A stretch of 64,000 bases of DNA. Origin: JBCCCJ01 sp039029315. Its GTDB lineage: Bacteria > Bacteroidota > Bacteroidia > J057. Location: contig JBCCGK010000005.1 of assembly GCA_039029315.1 (NCBI GenBank), positions 133,546 through 197,545 on the forward strand, read 5' to 3'. The translations under genes and the position numbers were made by a program. The notes below the pieces were generated by a model. It was not told where the DNA came from and searched no databases. It worked only from the letters and a program-made list of their open reading frames with translations. Positions 1 through 7,463 of this stretch are shown here, piece by piece (position 1 is the first letter of the stretch; each line of letters starts with the position of its first letter).

Positions 1-2
1 GG

Positions 3-653
3 TCGGTCGAATCAGGAGATGAGGGCCGCCTGCATGTTGAGATGGAATGGCTTGGGCCTGACCGGACTGTTCTCTTGAGGGAATCTACTCATTTTCGATT
101 TTGGACCGGGAAAGGAGTCCGATCCCTAGAGCGACATACCAGCTTGACTGCTGGAGAGGATTCTGTGCTCTTCCGAGACAATAAGGAAGGAATGTTCGGG
201 ATACGTCTAGCACGACCACTTGAGCAAGTGAATCCCAAACCGACCATATTGATTGGAGAAGATGGCACCCCTTCTCCTGAGAAAGTTGTAGATACCACCA
301 GTGTCAATGGTTTGTACCGCAACGCAGCAGGACAAAAGGGAGATGATGTGTGGGGAACAAGGGGGAGCTGGGTCTGTATTGATGGGAAAATCGGATCAGA
401 ATCGATCTCTGTTGCCATGTTTGATCATGCAGAGAATCCTGGTTATCCGGCTTCCTGGCATGCGCGAAACTACGGATTGTTCTCTGTGAATAATCTGGGT
501 CGCAAAGCCTATAACAAACAAGAGGAAGCTTTTCATGTCAGTCTGGCTCCTGGAGAACGTCTGGAATTTCGCCATCGCTTATCTGTCTACACCACTGATC
601 CCTCAGATGAAGATCTGGAGAAGACTTATAGACAGTTTGTAGAAAAAAAGTGA
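3..653 (+). CDS. PmoA-like (DUF6807) family protein, 5'-truncated by window edge
   Basis: The reading frame is open to the window's left edge, so only the C-terminal part (about 216 residues) is present. The first internal ATG is at 42, but coding-like sequence continues upstream of it. Residues around DNKEGMFGIRLARPLE, WGTRGSWV and DHAENPGYPASWHARNYGLF match the conserved blocks I know from DUF6807/'methane oxygenase PmoA' family proteins, which are common beside sugar-metabolism genes in Bacteroidota. Despite the name, there is no evidence of a methane oxygenase. The enzymatic role of the family is unsettled. The product ends in KK just before the stop. Its upstream neighbours are outside the window. 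Family assignment is good; function is unknown. Confidence 0.75.
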   Translation, partial: SVESGDEGRLHVEMEWLGPDRTVLLRESTHFRFWTGKGVRSLERHTSLTAGEDSVLFRDNKEGMFGIRLARPLEQVNPKPTILIGEDGTPSPEKVVDTTSVNGLYRNAAGQKGDDVWGTRGSWVCIDGKIGSESISVAMFDHAENPGYPASWHARNYGLFSVNNLGRKAYNKQEEAFHVSLAPGERLEFRHRLSVYTTDPSDEDLEKTYRQFVEKK

Positions 654-677
654 TCGAAACAGGCACTCATGAATGTC

Positions 678-728
678 AAAAAAAAATCAACTCAAAGAAG
701 AAAGCGATCGCCCTTCTCCTTTGAGTTG
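678..728 (-). terminator. Intrinsic terminator of the gene at 750-1241
   Basis: A perfect 10-bp stem (CAACTCAAAG/CTTTGAGTTG) at 688-697 and 719-728 encloses a second GC-rich hairpin. Read on the minus strand it is followed by an uninterrupted U-tract (A-run at 678-686 on the plus strand). It lies 22 bp past the stop of the minus-strand gene and faces the convergent plus-strand gene ending at 653. Confidence 0.75.
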
Positions 729-749
729 TCTGGCTGCCAGGATGTTCTG

Positions 750-1241
750 CTAAAAATTGCCGTTCGAAAAATTCAGAAAGGTCAGCCCTAGAATCAGAAG
801 AAATCCAAGAAATGGTGTAAGCATAGCGAATCTTGCAATTCGCTTGAGTTTTGGTCGTTCCTTCTTGCTGGCTTTTAATTTTTTCCAGGTAGAATACCCA
901 AATCCAAAAGCAATGAGGGAGGCAATAGCTCCTAGAACGGCGAAAAACAAAAAGGGTGCAAGGCCCACCCCGATCAGCATTGGGGACAAAACCAGCAAAG
1001 GGTAAGAGAGAAAAGTGAACCCCTTAGCAATGCTTGCATGTTTGTCAACTTTGGAAGCCTTCTTTTTGGCTGTGCGTTTCTGAAGTAGGCTTAAACCTTC
1101 TCCATCCAGGGAGGAATGTATGCTGGAGGAGATCTGCTGTTGATTGACAGCTGTCCTCATCGCAGCAGCTTGCGAAGACTTAGGAAAAAACACTGTCAGA
1201 CCCAGGAAGAAGAAGGTGGATAGGATGATAATAGATTTCAT
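750..1241 (-). CDS. Secreted/membrane DUF4190-like protein, paralog 1
   Basis: This 163-residue protein has an N-terminal signal peptide (hydrophobic residues about 4-20, AxA-type cleavage near SQAAA) and a basic lysine-rich linker (KKKASK). Two or three hydrophobic segments follow, with a lysine-rich loop (WKKLKASKKERPKLKR) between the last two. The plan is the same as in the two genes upstream at 1811-2323 and 2395-2865, where the loop reads IKKNGKxGK, as in DUF4190-type membrane proteins. This copy is the most diverged of the three. Function is unknown; insertion in the inner or outer envelope is inferred from the signal peptide and hydrophobic segments. It is followed by a strong intrinsic terminator. 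Confidence 0.6.
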   Translation of the reverse strand: MKSIIILSTFFFLGLTVFFPKSSQAAAMRTAVNQQQISSSIHSSLDGEGLSLLQKRTAKKKASKVDKHASIAKGFTFLSYPLLVLSPMLIGVGLAPFLFFAVLGAIASLIAFGFGYSTWKKLKASKKERPKLKRIARFAMLTPFLGFLLILGLTFLNFSNGNF

Positions 1242-1810
1242 ATTTGATGTTTGTAATTGATTGAAAGAAAAAATGTATGTGGAAATAGATGTTTGCTCAA
1301 TCTATTGGACTGCTGCTGTAGAACCCGAATCCAATTATTTGGAAGAATGGCTGAACCTTGTTGATTGAACTTTTTCAGAAACCGGATCGGCATGATCGCT
1401 TTGGGAAGGCTGAAAAGACTGATCAGAAGATTGTTGCATCATCGGGAATATATACACGGAGATAGATAGGAATAAAGCTTTCATAATAAAAAATATTAAG
1501 CGTTTGTTCATACCACAAGAATAGAGGACAGAGGAGCAGCTTCAAAAAGGAAAAATCCCGGCCAGATGCCAGGATTTGGAAATTTTCCTTAAGATGAGCC
1601 GCTGAAGAGGGAATTTGGAAAAAATGCAAAAGGCTTTTTTTTACCTGCTGCTTTTCGGACATTATCCCAAAAATTATTCGAGAAACAAGGGGAAGAACCT
1701 TTGTGAAAACTATCTAAAAAGTCTGACAAGTTTCCATTATCCACATTGTCAGAAGAATAAGTTTGGTTGTAGCTGTAGGGACATTCTGAGACCAAGGCCT
1801 GAATTCAGGT
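1242..1810. other. Intergenic stretch between paralogs 1 and 2
   Basis: I see no convincing gene here. Short ORFs on both strands lack recognisable domains and overlap one another. The only clear structure is the hairpin at 1553-1577. Confidence 0.5.
1545..1577 (-). terminator. Likely terminator for paralogs 2/3
   Basis: The arms AAATCCYGGC/GCCAGGATTT (1553-1562 and 1568-1577) form a 10-bp stem with one mismatch and a 5-nt loop. On the minus strand it runs into TTTTTCCTTTTT. It lies about 230 bp beyond the stop of the minus-strand gene at 1811, so a long 3'UTR would be needed. Confidence 0.5.
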
Positions 1811-2323
1811 TTATGATTCAGACATGAGGGCAAGGAAGAGGAGGCCATAAGCAATACCCACGGTAAGAAATGGGCCAAAAATAGCAAAAAGTGCATTTCG
1901 TTTTCCGTCCTTTCCATTTTTCTTGATCCTTCTGAGAGCCAAAATGCCTAGCGTAATGGATGACGCACCAACAAGGCCTGTCGCCAGGAAATAAAAATTT
2001 ACGATGAAAGCTACTCTTGTGATAGCTAATAAGGCAGGGATACCGGGAAATACCATTGCACTAAAAGCAACAAACAAAACAAGGCCAATCCTGGCAAACT
2101 TATCTGTTTCTTTGACCCTTGACTCCTTCCAGATAGAATGAATTTTATGTTTCTTCTTCTCTTTACCAACTTTCAGACCGGGCGTAGAGGAGATCGAAAT
2201 GGTTTGGGGTATTACGTGAGAAGGTATGCTTTGGCTGGATCCAGCAAGAACCTTCAACTGAGTTCCTGAAAAAAACACCCACAAAAGAAGAAAATAAAGG
2301 GAAAATCGATTGTTATGTTTCAT
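1811..2323 (-). CDS. Secreted/membrane DUF4190-like protein, paralog 2
   Basis: This 170-residue protein has a signal peptide (about residues 8-28), a basic linker rich in lysine and histidine (KEKKKHKIH), then three hydrophobic segments. The loop IKKNGKDGKRNALFAI before the last segment is the signature shared with paralog 3 (IKKNGKKGKTLAILAI), and it resembles the conserved loop of DUF4190 proteins. The gene is 71 bp downstream of paralog 3 on the same strand, so the two may be co-transcribed. No enzymatic motif is visible. Function is unknown. The signal peptide in front of a DUF4190-like core is unusual, because plain DUF4190 proteins normally lack one. Confidence 0.6.
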   Translation of the reverse strand: MKHNNRFSLYFLLLWVFFSGTQLKVLAGSSQSIPSHVIPQTISISSTPGLKVGKEKKKHKIHSIWKESRVKETDKFARIGLVLFVAFSAMVFPGIPALLAITRVAFIVNFYFLATGLVGASSITLGILALRRIKKNGKDGKRNALFAIFGPFLTVGIAYGLLFLALMSES

Positions 2324-2394
2324 AAAGCCAATGATTGTGAAGATAGATGAAAGATGAGTGATTCAATCACTGATTGTCAGCTAGAGAGAGACGA

Positions 2395-2865
2395 TTAGAA
2401 TGCACAACCAAGAACGCTACAGGCCACGATTGTGGGTATACCAAAAAGAACGATTGCTCCAATCACAGGGGCCAAAATCGCAAGAATGGCGAGGGTCTTG
2501 CCCTTTTTTCCATTCTTCTTGATTTTTTGCAGCGCCTGAATTCCGGAAATAGTCGCGATGATTGCAAGCATGGCCCCGATAACAGCAACGGCGATGACAC
2601 CCGCCAATGTTCCAAGCAATAAGGCCAAAGACCAAGAAGCAGCGAGAACAATGTAAGAGACAATACTGACAATGAACGCATGCCACGCATGAGGTTCTAT
2701 ATCATCCTGTTTCTTTGCTTTCTTGGATTTGAAGCTAAGCTGAGAGACCCATGATTTTTTTGCTTCAACCCGAACCTCTTTGCCAGCAGATCCTGCAAAG
2801 GATGGAACCGAGAAGAGAAGGAAGGCAGTCAGGGAAATGGTGAGGAAAAAAGATGTGTTTTTCAT
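2395..2865 (-). CDS. Secreted/membrane DUF4190-like protein, paralog 3
   Basis: I place the start at the ATG at 2865, which begins a normal signal peptide (MKNTSFFLTI, cleavage near SFAG). The ORF could open at 2901 from a weaker codon, but that would put extra residues before the signal. A basic linker (FKSKKAKKQ) is followed by three strongly hydrophobic segments, the conserved IKKNGKKGK loop between the second and third, and a C-terminus with two cysteines (CSVLGC). It has the same architecture as the two genes downstream, so the three form a tandem paralog array. Function is unknown. Confidence 0.6.
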   Translation of the reverse strand: MKNTSFFLTISLTAFLLFSVPSFAGSAGKEVRVEAKKSWVSQLSFKSKKAKKQDDIEPHAWHAFIVSIVSYIVLAASWSLALLLGTLAGVIAVAVIGAMLAIIATISGIQALQKIKKNGKKGKTLAILAILAPVIGAIVLFGIPTIVACSVLGCAF

Positions 2866-3037
2866 TGAAGTAGCTTTGATAAAAATGATTGATTCCCTCA
2901 AAAGTAGCAGAGAGAATGAGAGATCATTTGGAAAAAATTTCGGGAAGGAAGCACGGATTCTTGCATCATCCTATTTTGGAGAGAAGTGAATAAAAAATTG
3001 AGAGATATCCGTAAAATCAACAACTCATTTCAACGAA

Positions 3038-3086
3038 TTAGTAAAAAATCCTAAATCAGGATATTGCGTTTAGTAAAAAATCCTAA
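3038..3086. repeat. 17-bp direct repeat pair, 32-bp period
   Basis: TTAGTAAAAAATCCTAA occurs identically at 3038-3054 and 3070-3086. A related CTTTTTAGGA lies just after, in inverted sense (about 3090-3100). It sits upstream of paralog 3 (start 2865), so a regulator-binding role is possible but unproven. Confidence 0.6.
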
Positions 3087-3149
3087 GAGACTTTTTAGGA
3101 ATCTGTGCTGAGAATTTTTATCGTGTATTTTTCTCTCAGGCAAGGCTCT

Positions 3150-3183
3150 TTTTTGTTCTCATATGGTGCTATGAGAACAAAAA
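3150..3183. terminator. Perfect 14-bp hairpin, possible bidirectional terminator
   Basis: The arms TTTTTGTTCTCATA (3150-3163) and TATGAGAACAAAAA (3170-3183) pair perfectly around a 6-nt loop. The U/A-rich outer ends could act as U-tracts on either strand. It lies 250 bp beyond the stop of the minus-strand gene at 3434. Confidence 0.45.
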
Positions 3184-3418
3184 TAGCCGCAGAATGAGGA
3201 AAAAAGACGCATACAAAAAATAAGTGACAGATTTTCAAACAGTCTCTAAATACTAATCTAATGACTGGCCAATAGAAGGGGTAGTTCGGTGATCAGATGC
3301 TGTCTATCACCCTTATTTACTCTGTAAGCAAAGGTATTTCCTTCCCTTCTCTTGCATAGGGCTTTGGTCAGGGAAAACAATATGCAGAAGAAGGGGACAA
3401 ATAAAATGATGAAAATGC

Positions 3419-3441
3419 CAGGATAGAGACTCCTTATCCTG
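3419..3441 (-). terminator. Hairpin overlapping the stop of the FMN-binding protein gene
   Basis: A 7-bp stem (CAGGATA/TATCCTG at 3419-3425 and 3435-3441) includes the TAA stop codon of the minus-strand gene (3434-3436). A T-rich but not uniform tract follows on the minus strand. Confidence 0.35.
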
Positions 3442-4990
3442 TTTTTTCTTTGGCGATTCCCCCAAGATGGTCTGTGAGGGAAAGCATGCCATCGAAGGAA
3501 ACTGGCACCTTGTCATATCCAAATGTTTCTCGAAGACTTTTGGTATAGTGATTATCTCCCATGCCCATATCTATGTCAGTCATAGTCAATTGGCAGGGAT
3601 GTTCATAGCCACAGGCATGTGTGATTTCCAACACCTCCTTTCTCAGCGTTTTTACATATTGATAGAAGCGATCTGATTTGAGAGGAACATTGATTCCGTT
3701 CTGCAACCACTTCTTCTGAGTAGCAACGCCAGAAGGACAACGATTGGTTTGGCAGATCTGAGCCTGAATACAGCCAATGGATAGCATGGCTTCCCGGGCA
3801 ACATTGATGACATCGGCGCCCATGGCGAATGCCATAACCGTTCTGGAAGGGAAGCCCAACTTGCCTGAGGCAATGAAGACCAAATCGTCGGCCAATCCTC
3901 GTCCAGCAAATATTTTGTAGACATCAGAAAATGCATAGATAAATGGAAGAGACACATGATTGGCAAAAGAAGGGGGGGCTGCACCTGTGCCACCTTCCCC
4001 GCCATCAATGGTGATAAAGTCAGGTCCTTTGCCTGTTTTGACCATCAAATCGGCTAATTCTTCCCATAGTTCCAATTTTCCTACCGCTGACTTGATTCCA
4101 ACAGGCAAGCCAGTTTCTTCTGCAATAGATTCGACGAACTCCACTAATTCTGGAATATTGCTGAAAGCTGTGTGAGAAGCTGGAGAGAGAACATCCTGTC
4201 CCATGGGTACCCCACGAATCTGTGAAATTTCCTTTGTGATTTTTTTGCCGGGAAGCACACCTCCTTTACCGGGTTTTGCCCCTTGAGACAGCTTCACCTC
4301 TATGGCGCGAATAAAAGGATTGTTTTCGACGAGCTTCTTCATCTTTTCCATCGAAAACCTGCCATCCTCACCTCTTACGCCAAAATATCCGGTTCCAAAA
4401 TGAAACACCACATCTGCGCCAGTAGAATGATAGGGAGACAAGCCTCCTTCCCCTGTATTGTGATAGCAACCGGCCTTGTATGAACCACGATTCAGTGACT
4501 CAATGGCTTTGGCTGATAGAGAGCCATAACTCATCGCTGAGACATTCACAATCGATCGTGGGCGAAATGGTCGCTGCCGATTGTGATAAGCACCGATGAC
4601 CTTGGCACAAGGGAGATAGGATTTGTCCTCATGATTGGGATGACCTTCCCTGGCTTGATAGGGAATCATGGTCGGGTTGATGAACACATGTCCAGCGCTG
4701 TGGATGTCCTGATCAGTGCCAAATCCCTGATAGTTGTTCTCCCGCTTAGAGGAGGCATATACCCAGGAACGTTGACTCCGGTTGAAGGGAAGTTCTTCCC
4801 GATTATTGGCAACAATATATTGTCGAAGCTCAGGCCCTATGCTTTCAAGCAAGTAGCGGATATGGCCAATGATTGGGAAATTGTGCAGAATCGTATGGGA
4901 TCTATTGATAAACACATCATGAATGGCAATTATCAAAAGCACCAATAAGACATAGCCCCACCAGGGAACAGAAGCGAGTAGTTGTGTCAT
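3434..4990 (-). CDS. FMN-binding glutamate synthase-domain protein
   Basis: This 518-residue protein has one N-terminal membrane anchor (about residues 10-25) followed by the FMN-binding central domain of glutamate synthase large subunits (Pfam Glu_synthase). Recognisable blocks include NVSAMSYGSLS, GEGGLSPYH, VKLSQGAKPGKGG, ITIDGGEGGTGAAP and CIQAQICQTNRCPSG. The three cysteines of the last block match the 3Fe-4S ligands of GltB. It has no glutaminase domain and no C-terminal GXGXG domain, so it is not a full GOGAT. Stand-alone proteins of this type are widespread in bacteria. Their physiological substrate is uncertain, and a membrane-bound FMN oxidoreductase is the safest description. It is transcribed alone. 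Confidence 0.85.
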   Translation of the reverse strand: MTQLLASVPWWGYVLLVLLIIAIHDVFINRSHTILHNFPIIGHIRYLLESIGPELRQYIVANNREELPFNRSQRSWVYASSKRENNYQGFGTDQDIHSAGHVFINPTMIPYQAREGHPNHEDKSYLPCAKVIGAYHNRQRPFRPRSIVNVSAMSYGSLSAKAIESLNRGSYKAGCYHNTGEGGLSPYHSTGADVVFHFGTGYFGVRGEDGRFSMEKMKKLVENNPFIRAIEVKLSQGAKPGKGGVLPGKKITKEISQIRGVPMGQDVLSPASHTAFSNIPELVEFVESIAEETGLPVGIKSAVGKLELWEELADLMVKTGKGPDFITIDGGEGGTGAAPPSFANHVSLPFIYAFSDVYKIFAGRGLADDLVFIASGKLGFPSRTVMAFAMGADVINVAREAMLSIGCIQAQICQTNRCPSGVATQKKWLQNGINVPLKSDRFYQYVKTLRKEVLEITHACGYEHPCQLTMTDIDMGMGDNHYTKSLRETFGYDKVPVSFDGMLSLTDHLGGIAKEKTG

Positions 4991-5174
4991 CGTTCAATTG
5001 TTAATCATTACACTTGAAAGTGAATTTAGGAAAGTTTGGCAACAGGAAAAGAATACAGGGTAAATTTTGCGAAGCACATGTGCCAGATCAAGGAAGAACA
5101 AGAGTGTGCGTTGAGCTATATTAGGCGGTTTTGGAGGCTGAGATGGCGCAAAAAATCCTTTTGGCTGGTCCCAA

Positions 5175-6038
5175 TCAGGAAAGGTACAACATCAAGAGGT
5201 TGAGAGGGATGAGGCCTAACATCCCCAGGCCAAAGCGAAATTGGAAATCAGGCTTTTTGTCAAAAATCAATCCTCCAACTGCAAACCCAATTAGCAATAC
5301 CCAGAAAAAGGAAAATATATTATAGATGCTTGGTTTGGGCGAAAATCGTACACTTTTACTGCCTTGGGCAGATGAGAGGGCATCCGGGCTTGCCTGTACA
5401 ATGATCCTATAGGTCTTGCCGAATAGGGGAGTGGAATAAAAAGTAAGATAATCGCCCCGTGTCAGGAGTTCCACGCGATTGCATCTGATCGGCAGAATCC
5501 GTTGGGGGGTTTGGACTTCGCATCTGAGTTGGCTTCCGGGCTCATAAGATTGAATCACATCAACCAACTTTTCCGGCTCAGATGCTTTCCCTAATCCCCA
5601 GTCTAGCAGAAAAACCAGCATCAACCCAAGGCTTATCCAGGACAGGATTTTTACGTAAGGTCGATATTGAACGAACTCAGCAAAGATGGCTTTTTCCTGC
5701 TTGATTTTTGCTTCGCGATACCGTCTCCTTCGCTCCTCTTCTGAAATGTCGGCAGGATCTGTAGGTCTTTTGGGACCTGGTTGGTAGACCTTCCGTTTTT
5801 GGAAAGCAAAGGGATCACCATTCTTAAATCGCTGAAGTTGGAGGTCGTATTGCTTTCGCAATTGAGGATCACTCAAGGTTTGGTAGGCTTCATTGAGTTG
5901 GAGAAACAAGTCATGGGCATTGGGGTCGGAATTGCTGTCAGGGTGCAATTTCATGGCCAACTGTCGAAAGGAATGTTTGATTTCCTGTTCGCTTGCTTGT
6001 TGAGAGAGACCAAGTACCTGATAGTAGTCTTTTGCCAT
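5175..6038 (-). CDS. Membrane-bound J-domain protein A
   Basis: An N-terminal J domain (residues 1-70) carries the HPD motif in KLHPDSN, which activates DnaK ATPase in DnaJ-type co-chaperones. There is no G/F-rich or zinc-finger region, so this is a class III J protein. A charged linker follows (about 70-120), then three predicted membrane segments (about 128-150, 238-258 and 265-287). A cysteine-containing domain of about 85 residues lies between the first two. The layout is repeated in the neighbour 10 bp upstream (6049-6972), so the pair is probably an operon from gene duplication. Their role is unknown; recruitment of DnaK to the membrane is an inference. Confidence 0.75.
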   Translation of the reverse strand: MAKDYYQVLGLSQQASEQEIKHSFRQLAMKLHPDSNSDPNAHDLFLQLNEAYQTLSDPQLRKQYDLQLQRFKNGDPFAFQKRKVYQPGPKRPTDPADISEEERRRRYREAKIKQEKAIFAEFVQYRPYVKILSWISLGLMLVFLLDWGLGKASEPEKLVDVIQSYEPGSQLRCEVQTPQRILPIRCNRVELLTRGDYLTFYSTPLFGKTYRIIVQASPDALSSAQGSKSVRFSPKPSIYNIFSFFWVLLIGFAVGGLIFDKKPDFQFRFGLGMLGLIPLNLLMLYLS

Positions 6039-6048
6039 GATCTGTCTG

Positions 6049-6972
6049 TTATCCCCAAAATATCAATCCAAGAATATTCAGAGAAACAAAAACCGCGAGT
6101 GTTCCCAGATAGGTATTGTGTTCAGGATTTCTTCGAAAGATCAATGCGACACTGGTAAATATCAGGACGAGCCAGATCAACTCAAATGGACTGTCATAGC
6201 GGCAGCCATAGGTATCCATGGTATAGACTTCTCCATAATCTTTGACCATGACCTTGACAGGGATATCTCCAAACATGCTTTTCTTGACCTGAACAAAGGA
6301 GCCAATGGCGATTTTATCAGCCTGAGACCGATGCACGCCGAAAGTGCTTCCTTTTGTTTTGATCTTGATGACACTGGGTTGAGTAAACGACCAGGGAACG
6401 GCTTCTTTTTTCAAGACGATCTCAGGTGTTTTTTCGATAGAGAGTGCCTTATCCACCAGCAGAAAGATGCTGAATACCAGAACCCCCAAACAGAGTCCTC
6501 TTAGGATTTTGGACACGAGAGAGAAGCCGCGAACAGAAGCTTCAGCCTCATCAAGGACTATTTTTTCATATTTCTCCGAATACGTTCTCGGAGGTCTTTT
6601 TTTGCTCTCTGAAGAAGTTGTAGAAGAAGTAGTGGAACCACCTCTATATCGCATTCGCTGATTGTACAGGGATCGATTATATCGACTGGCACGCTTGGCC
6701 CTTGTTCGTTCCAGGCTTTCAAAACCACCAGTATTGTTGGTGGAGGTTTTTCTTCCGTGATGTCGATCATGCAATCGATTGTACTTCTGCCGCTCTAATG
6801 GATTGCTGAGAATCCGATAGGCTTCCCCCAACTGAACAAATTTTTGGTGGGCAGAGGCCTCGGAATTTCTATCTGGATGATACAGAAATGCCTGCTCCCG
6901 ATAAGCTGTTTTGATCTGCTCATTGGTAGCGTTTCGGTCAATTTCCAGTATTTGATAATAATCGACAAACAT
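6049..6972 (-). CDS. Membrane-bound J-domain protein B
   Basis: I chose the ATG at 6972, which starts directly at the J domain (MFVDYYQILEI). The longer frame to 7005 overlaps the terminator at 7004-7035. The HPD motif is in LYHPDRN. A Ser/Thr-rich linker (GGSTTSSTTSSES) is followed by a membrane segment, a domain of about 100 residues and two more membrane segments at the C-terminus, as in protein A. The 10-bp gap to protein A suggests co-transcription. The family is class III J proteins; the client is unknown. Confidence 0.75.
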   Translation of the reverse strand: MFVDYYQILEIDRNATNEQIKTAYREQAFLYHPDRNSEASAHQKFVQLGEAYRILSNPLERQKYNRLHDRHHGRKTSTNNTGGFESLERTRAKRASRYNRSLYNQRMRYRGGSTTSSTTSSESKKRPPRTYSEKYEKIVLDEAEASVRGFSLVSKILRGLCLGVLVFSIFLLVDKALSIEKTPEIVLKKEAVPWSFTQPSVIKIKTKGSTFGVHRSQADKIAIGSFVQVKKSMFGDIPVKVMVKDYGEVYTMDTYGCRYDSPFELIWLVLIFTSVALIFRRNPEHNTYLGTLAVFVSLNILGLIFWG

Positions 6973-7003
6973 TGCAGAGAGTACAGAGCTGCCTGACAAA
7001 AGC

Positions 7004-7035
7004 AAAGGGTACGCGACTGAGGTCCCGTACCCTTT
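7004..7035 (-). terminator. Intrinsic terminator of the small HTH gene
   Basis: The arms AAAGGGTACG/CGTACCCTTT (7004-7013 and 7026-7035) pair perfectly over 10 bp, with a small inner stem. T-rich sequence follows on the minus strand. It separates the HTH gene (7064-7366) from the J-domain operon. Confidence 0.7.
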
Positions 7036-7063
7036 ATTTTGGGTTTAGCTAAAAGAACAATTC

Positions 7064-7366
7064 TTATTCACCTGAACTTTGTGCAGCCATAGGAACACCA
7101 GGCATCACATCCTTCAGTCTCCCCTCTCTTTTCAGGATCTCCTGAGTCATTCTGAAAATCTTGTCCTCATCATTAACTTGTACGATACCCCCATCTGGGC
7201 CGGGTTGAATATGAAAACCGACGGCTTCGCCGCGTTCAAAATTAGATCCCCCAAAATAATTACGAACAGTTTCGACGGAAATACCTAATTCCTTTGCGAT
7301 TTTGCGCATAGTCCCATCAGGGAGACTATCCTTAATTTTACGAAGCTGATTGAAGGTTAATGTCAT
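7064..7366 (-). CDS. Small helix-turn-helix DNA-binding protein
   Basis: This is a 100-residue protein starting at the ATG at 7366 (MTLTFNQLRKI); an in-frame codon at 7390 is upstream. Residues about 7-40 form a helix-turn-helix of the LacI/MarR-like type (RKIAKELGISVETVRNYFGG), suggesting sequence-specific DNA binding. A short beta-rich stretch (GFHIQPGPDGGIVQV) and an Ala/Ser-rich tail follow. Small proteins of this layout recur in Bacteroidota. The promoter upstream (TTTG-N19-TATCTTG) and the terminator downstream make it monocistronic. Targets are unknown. Confidence 0.7.
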   Translation of the reverse strand: MTLTFNQLRKIKDSLPDGTMRKIAKELGISVETVRNYFGGSNFERGEAVGFHIQPGPDGGIVQVNDEDKIFRMTQEILKREGRLKDVMPGVPMAAQSSGE

Positions 7367-7400
7367 AATTATCACATTTTTGTATTGCAAATCTTTTCAT

Positions 7401-7430
7401 CAAGATAATACATTTTGCGCGAAATACAAA
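7401..7430 (-). promoter_or_regulatory. Promoter of the small HTH gene
   Basis: On the minus strand TTTG (7427-7430) is separated by exactly 19 nt from TATCTTG (7401-7407). This is close to the Bacteroidota primary-sigma consensus TTG-N19-TAnnTTTG. It lies 35 bp upstream of the ATG at 7366. Confidence 0.55.
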
Positions 7431-7463
7431 CGAAGATTTACATTCTTACCAGAGAGACATGGC

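Larger units (their letters stand above)
2866..3433. other. Intergenic region with direct and inverted repeats
   Basis: No gene is seen in this 570-bp AT-rich stretch. It holds two copies of the 17-mer TTAGTAAAAAATCCTAA with a 32-bp period (3038-3054 and 3070-3086) and a perfect 14-bp inverted repeat (3150-3183). Confidence 0.55.

Noticed and set aside
1423..1662. Open frame of 79 codons on the minus strand as a possible fourth paralog
   Set aside because: No signal peptide, hydrophobic plan or IKKNGK-type loop. It covers the terminator hairpin and overlaps other short frames.
3434..4990. Glutamate synthase large subunit (gltB)
   Set aside because: It lacks the N-terminal glutaminase and the C-terminal GXGXG domain, and carries a membrane anchor instead.
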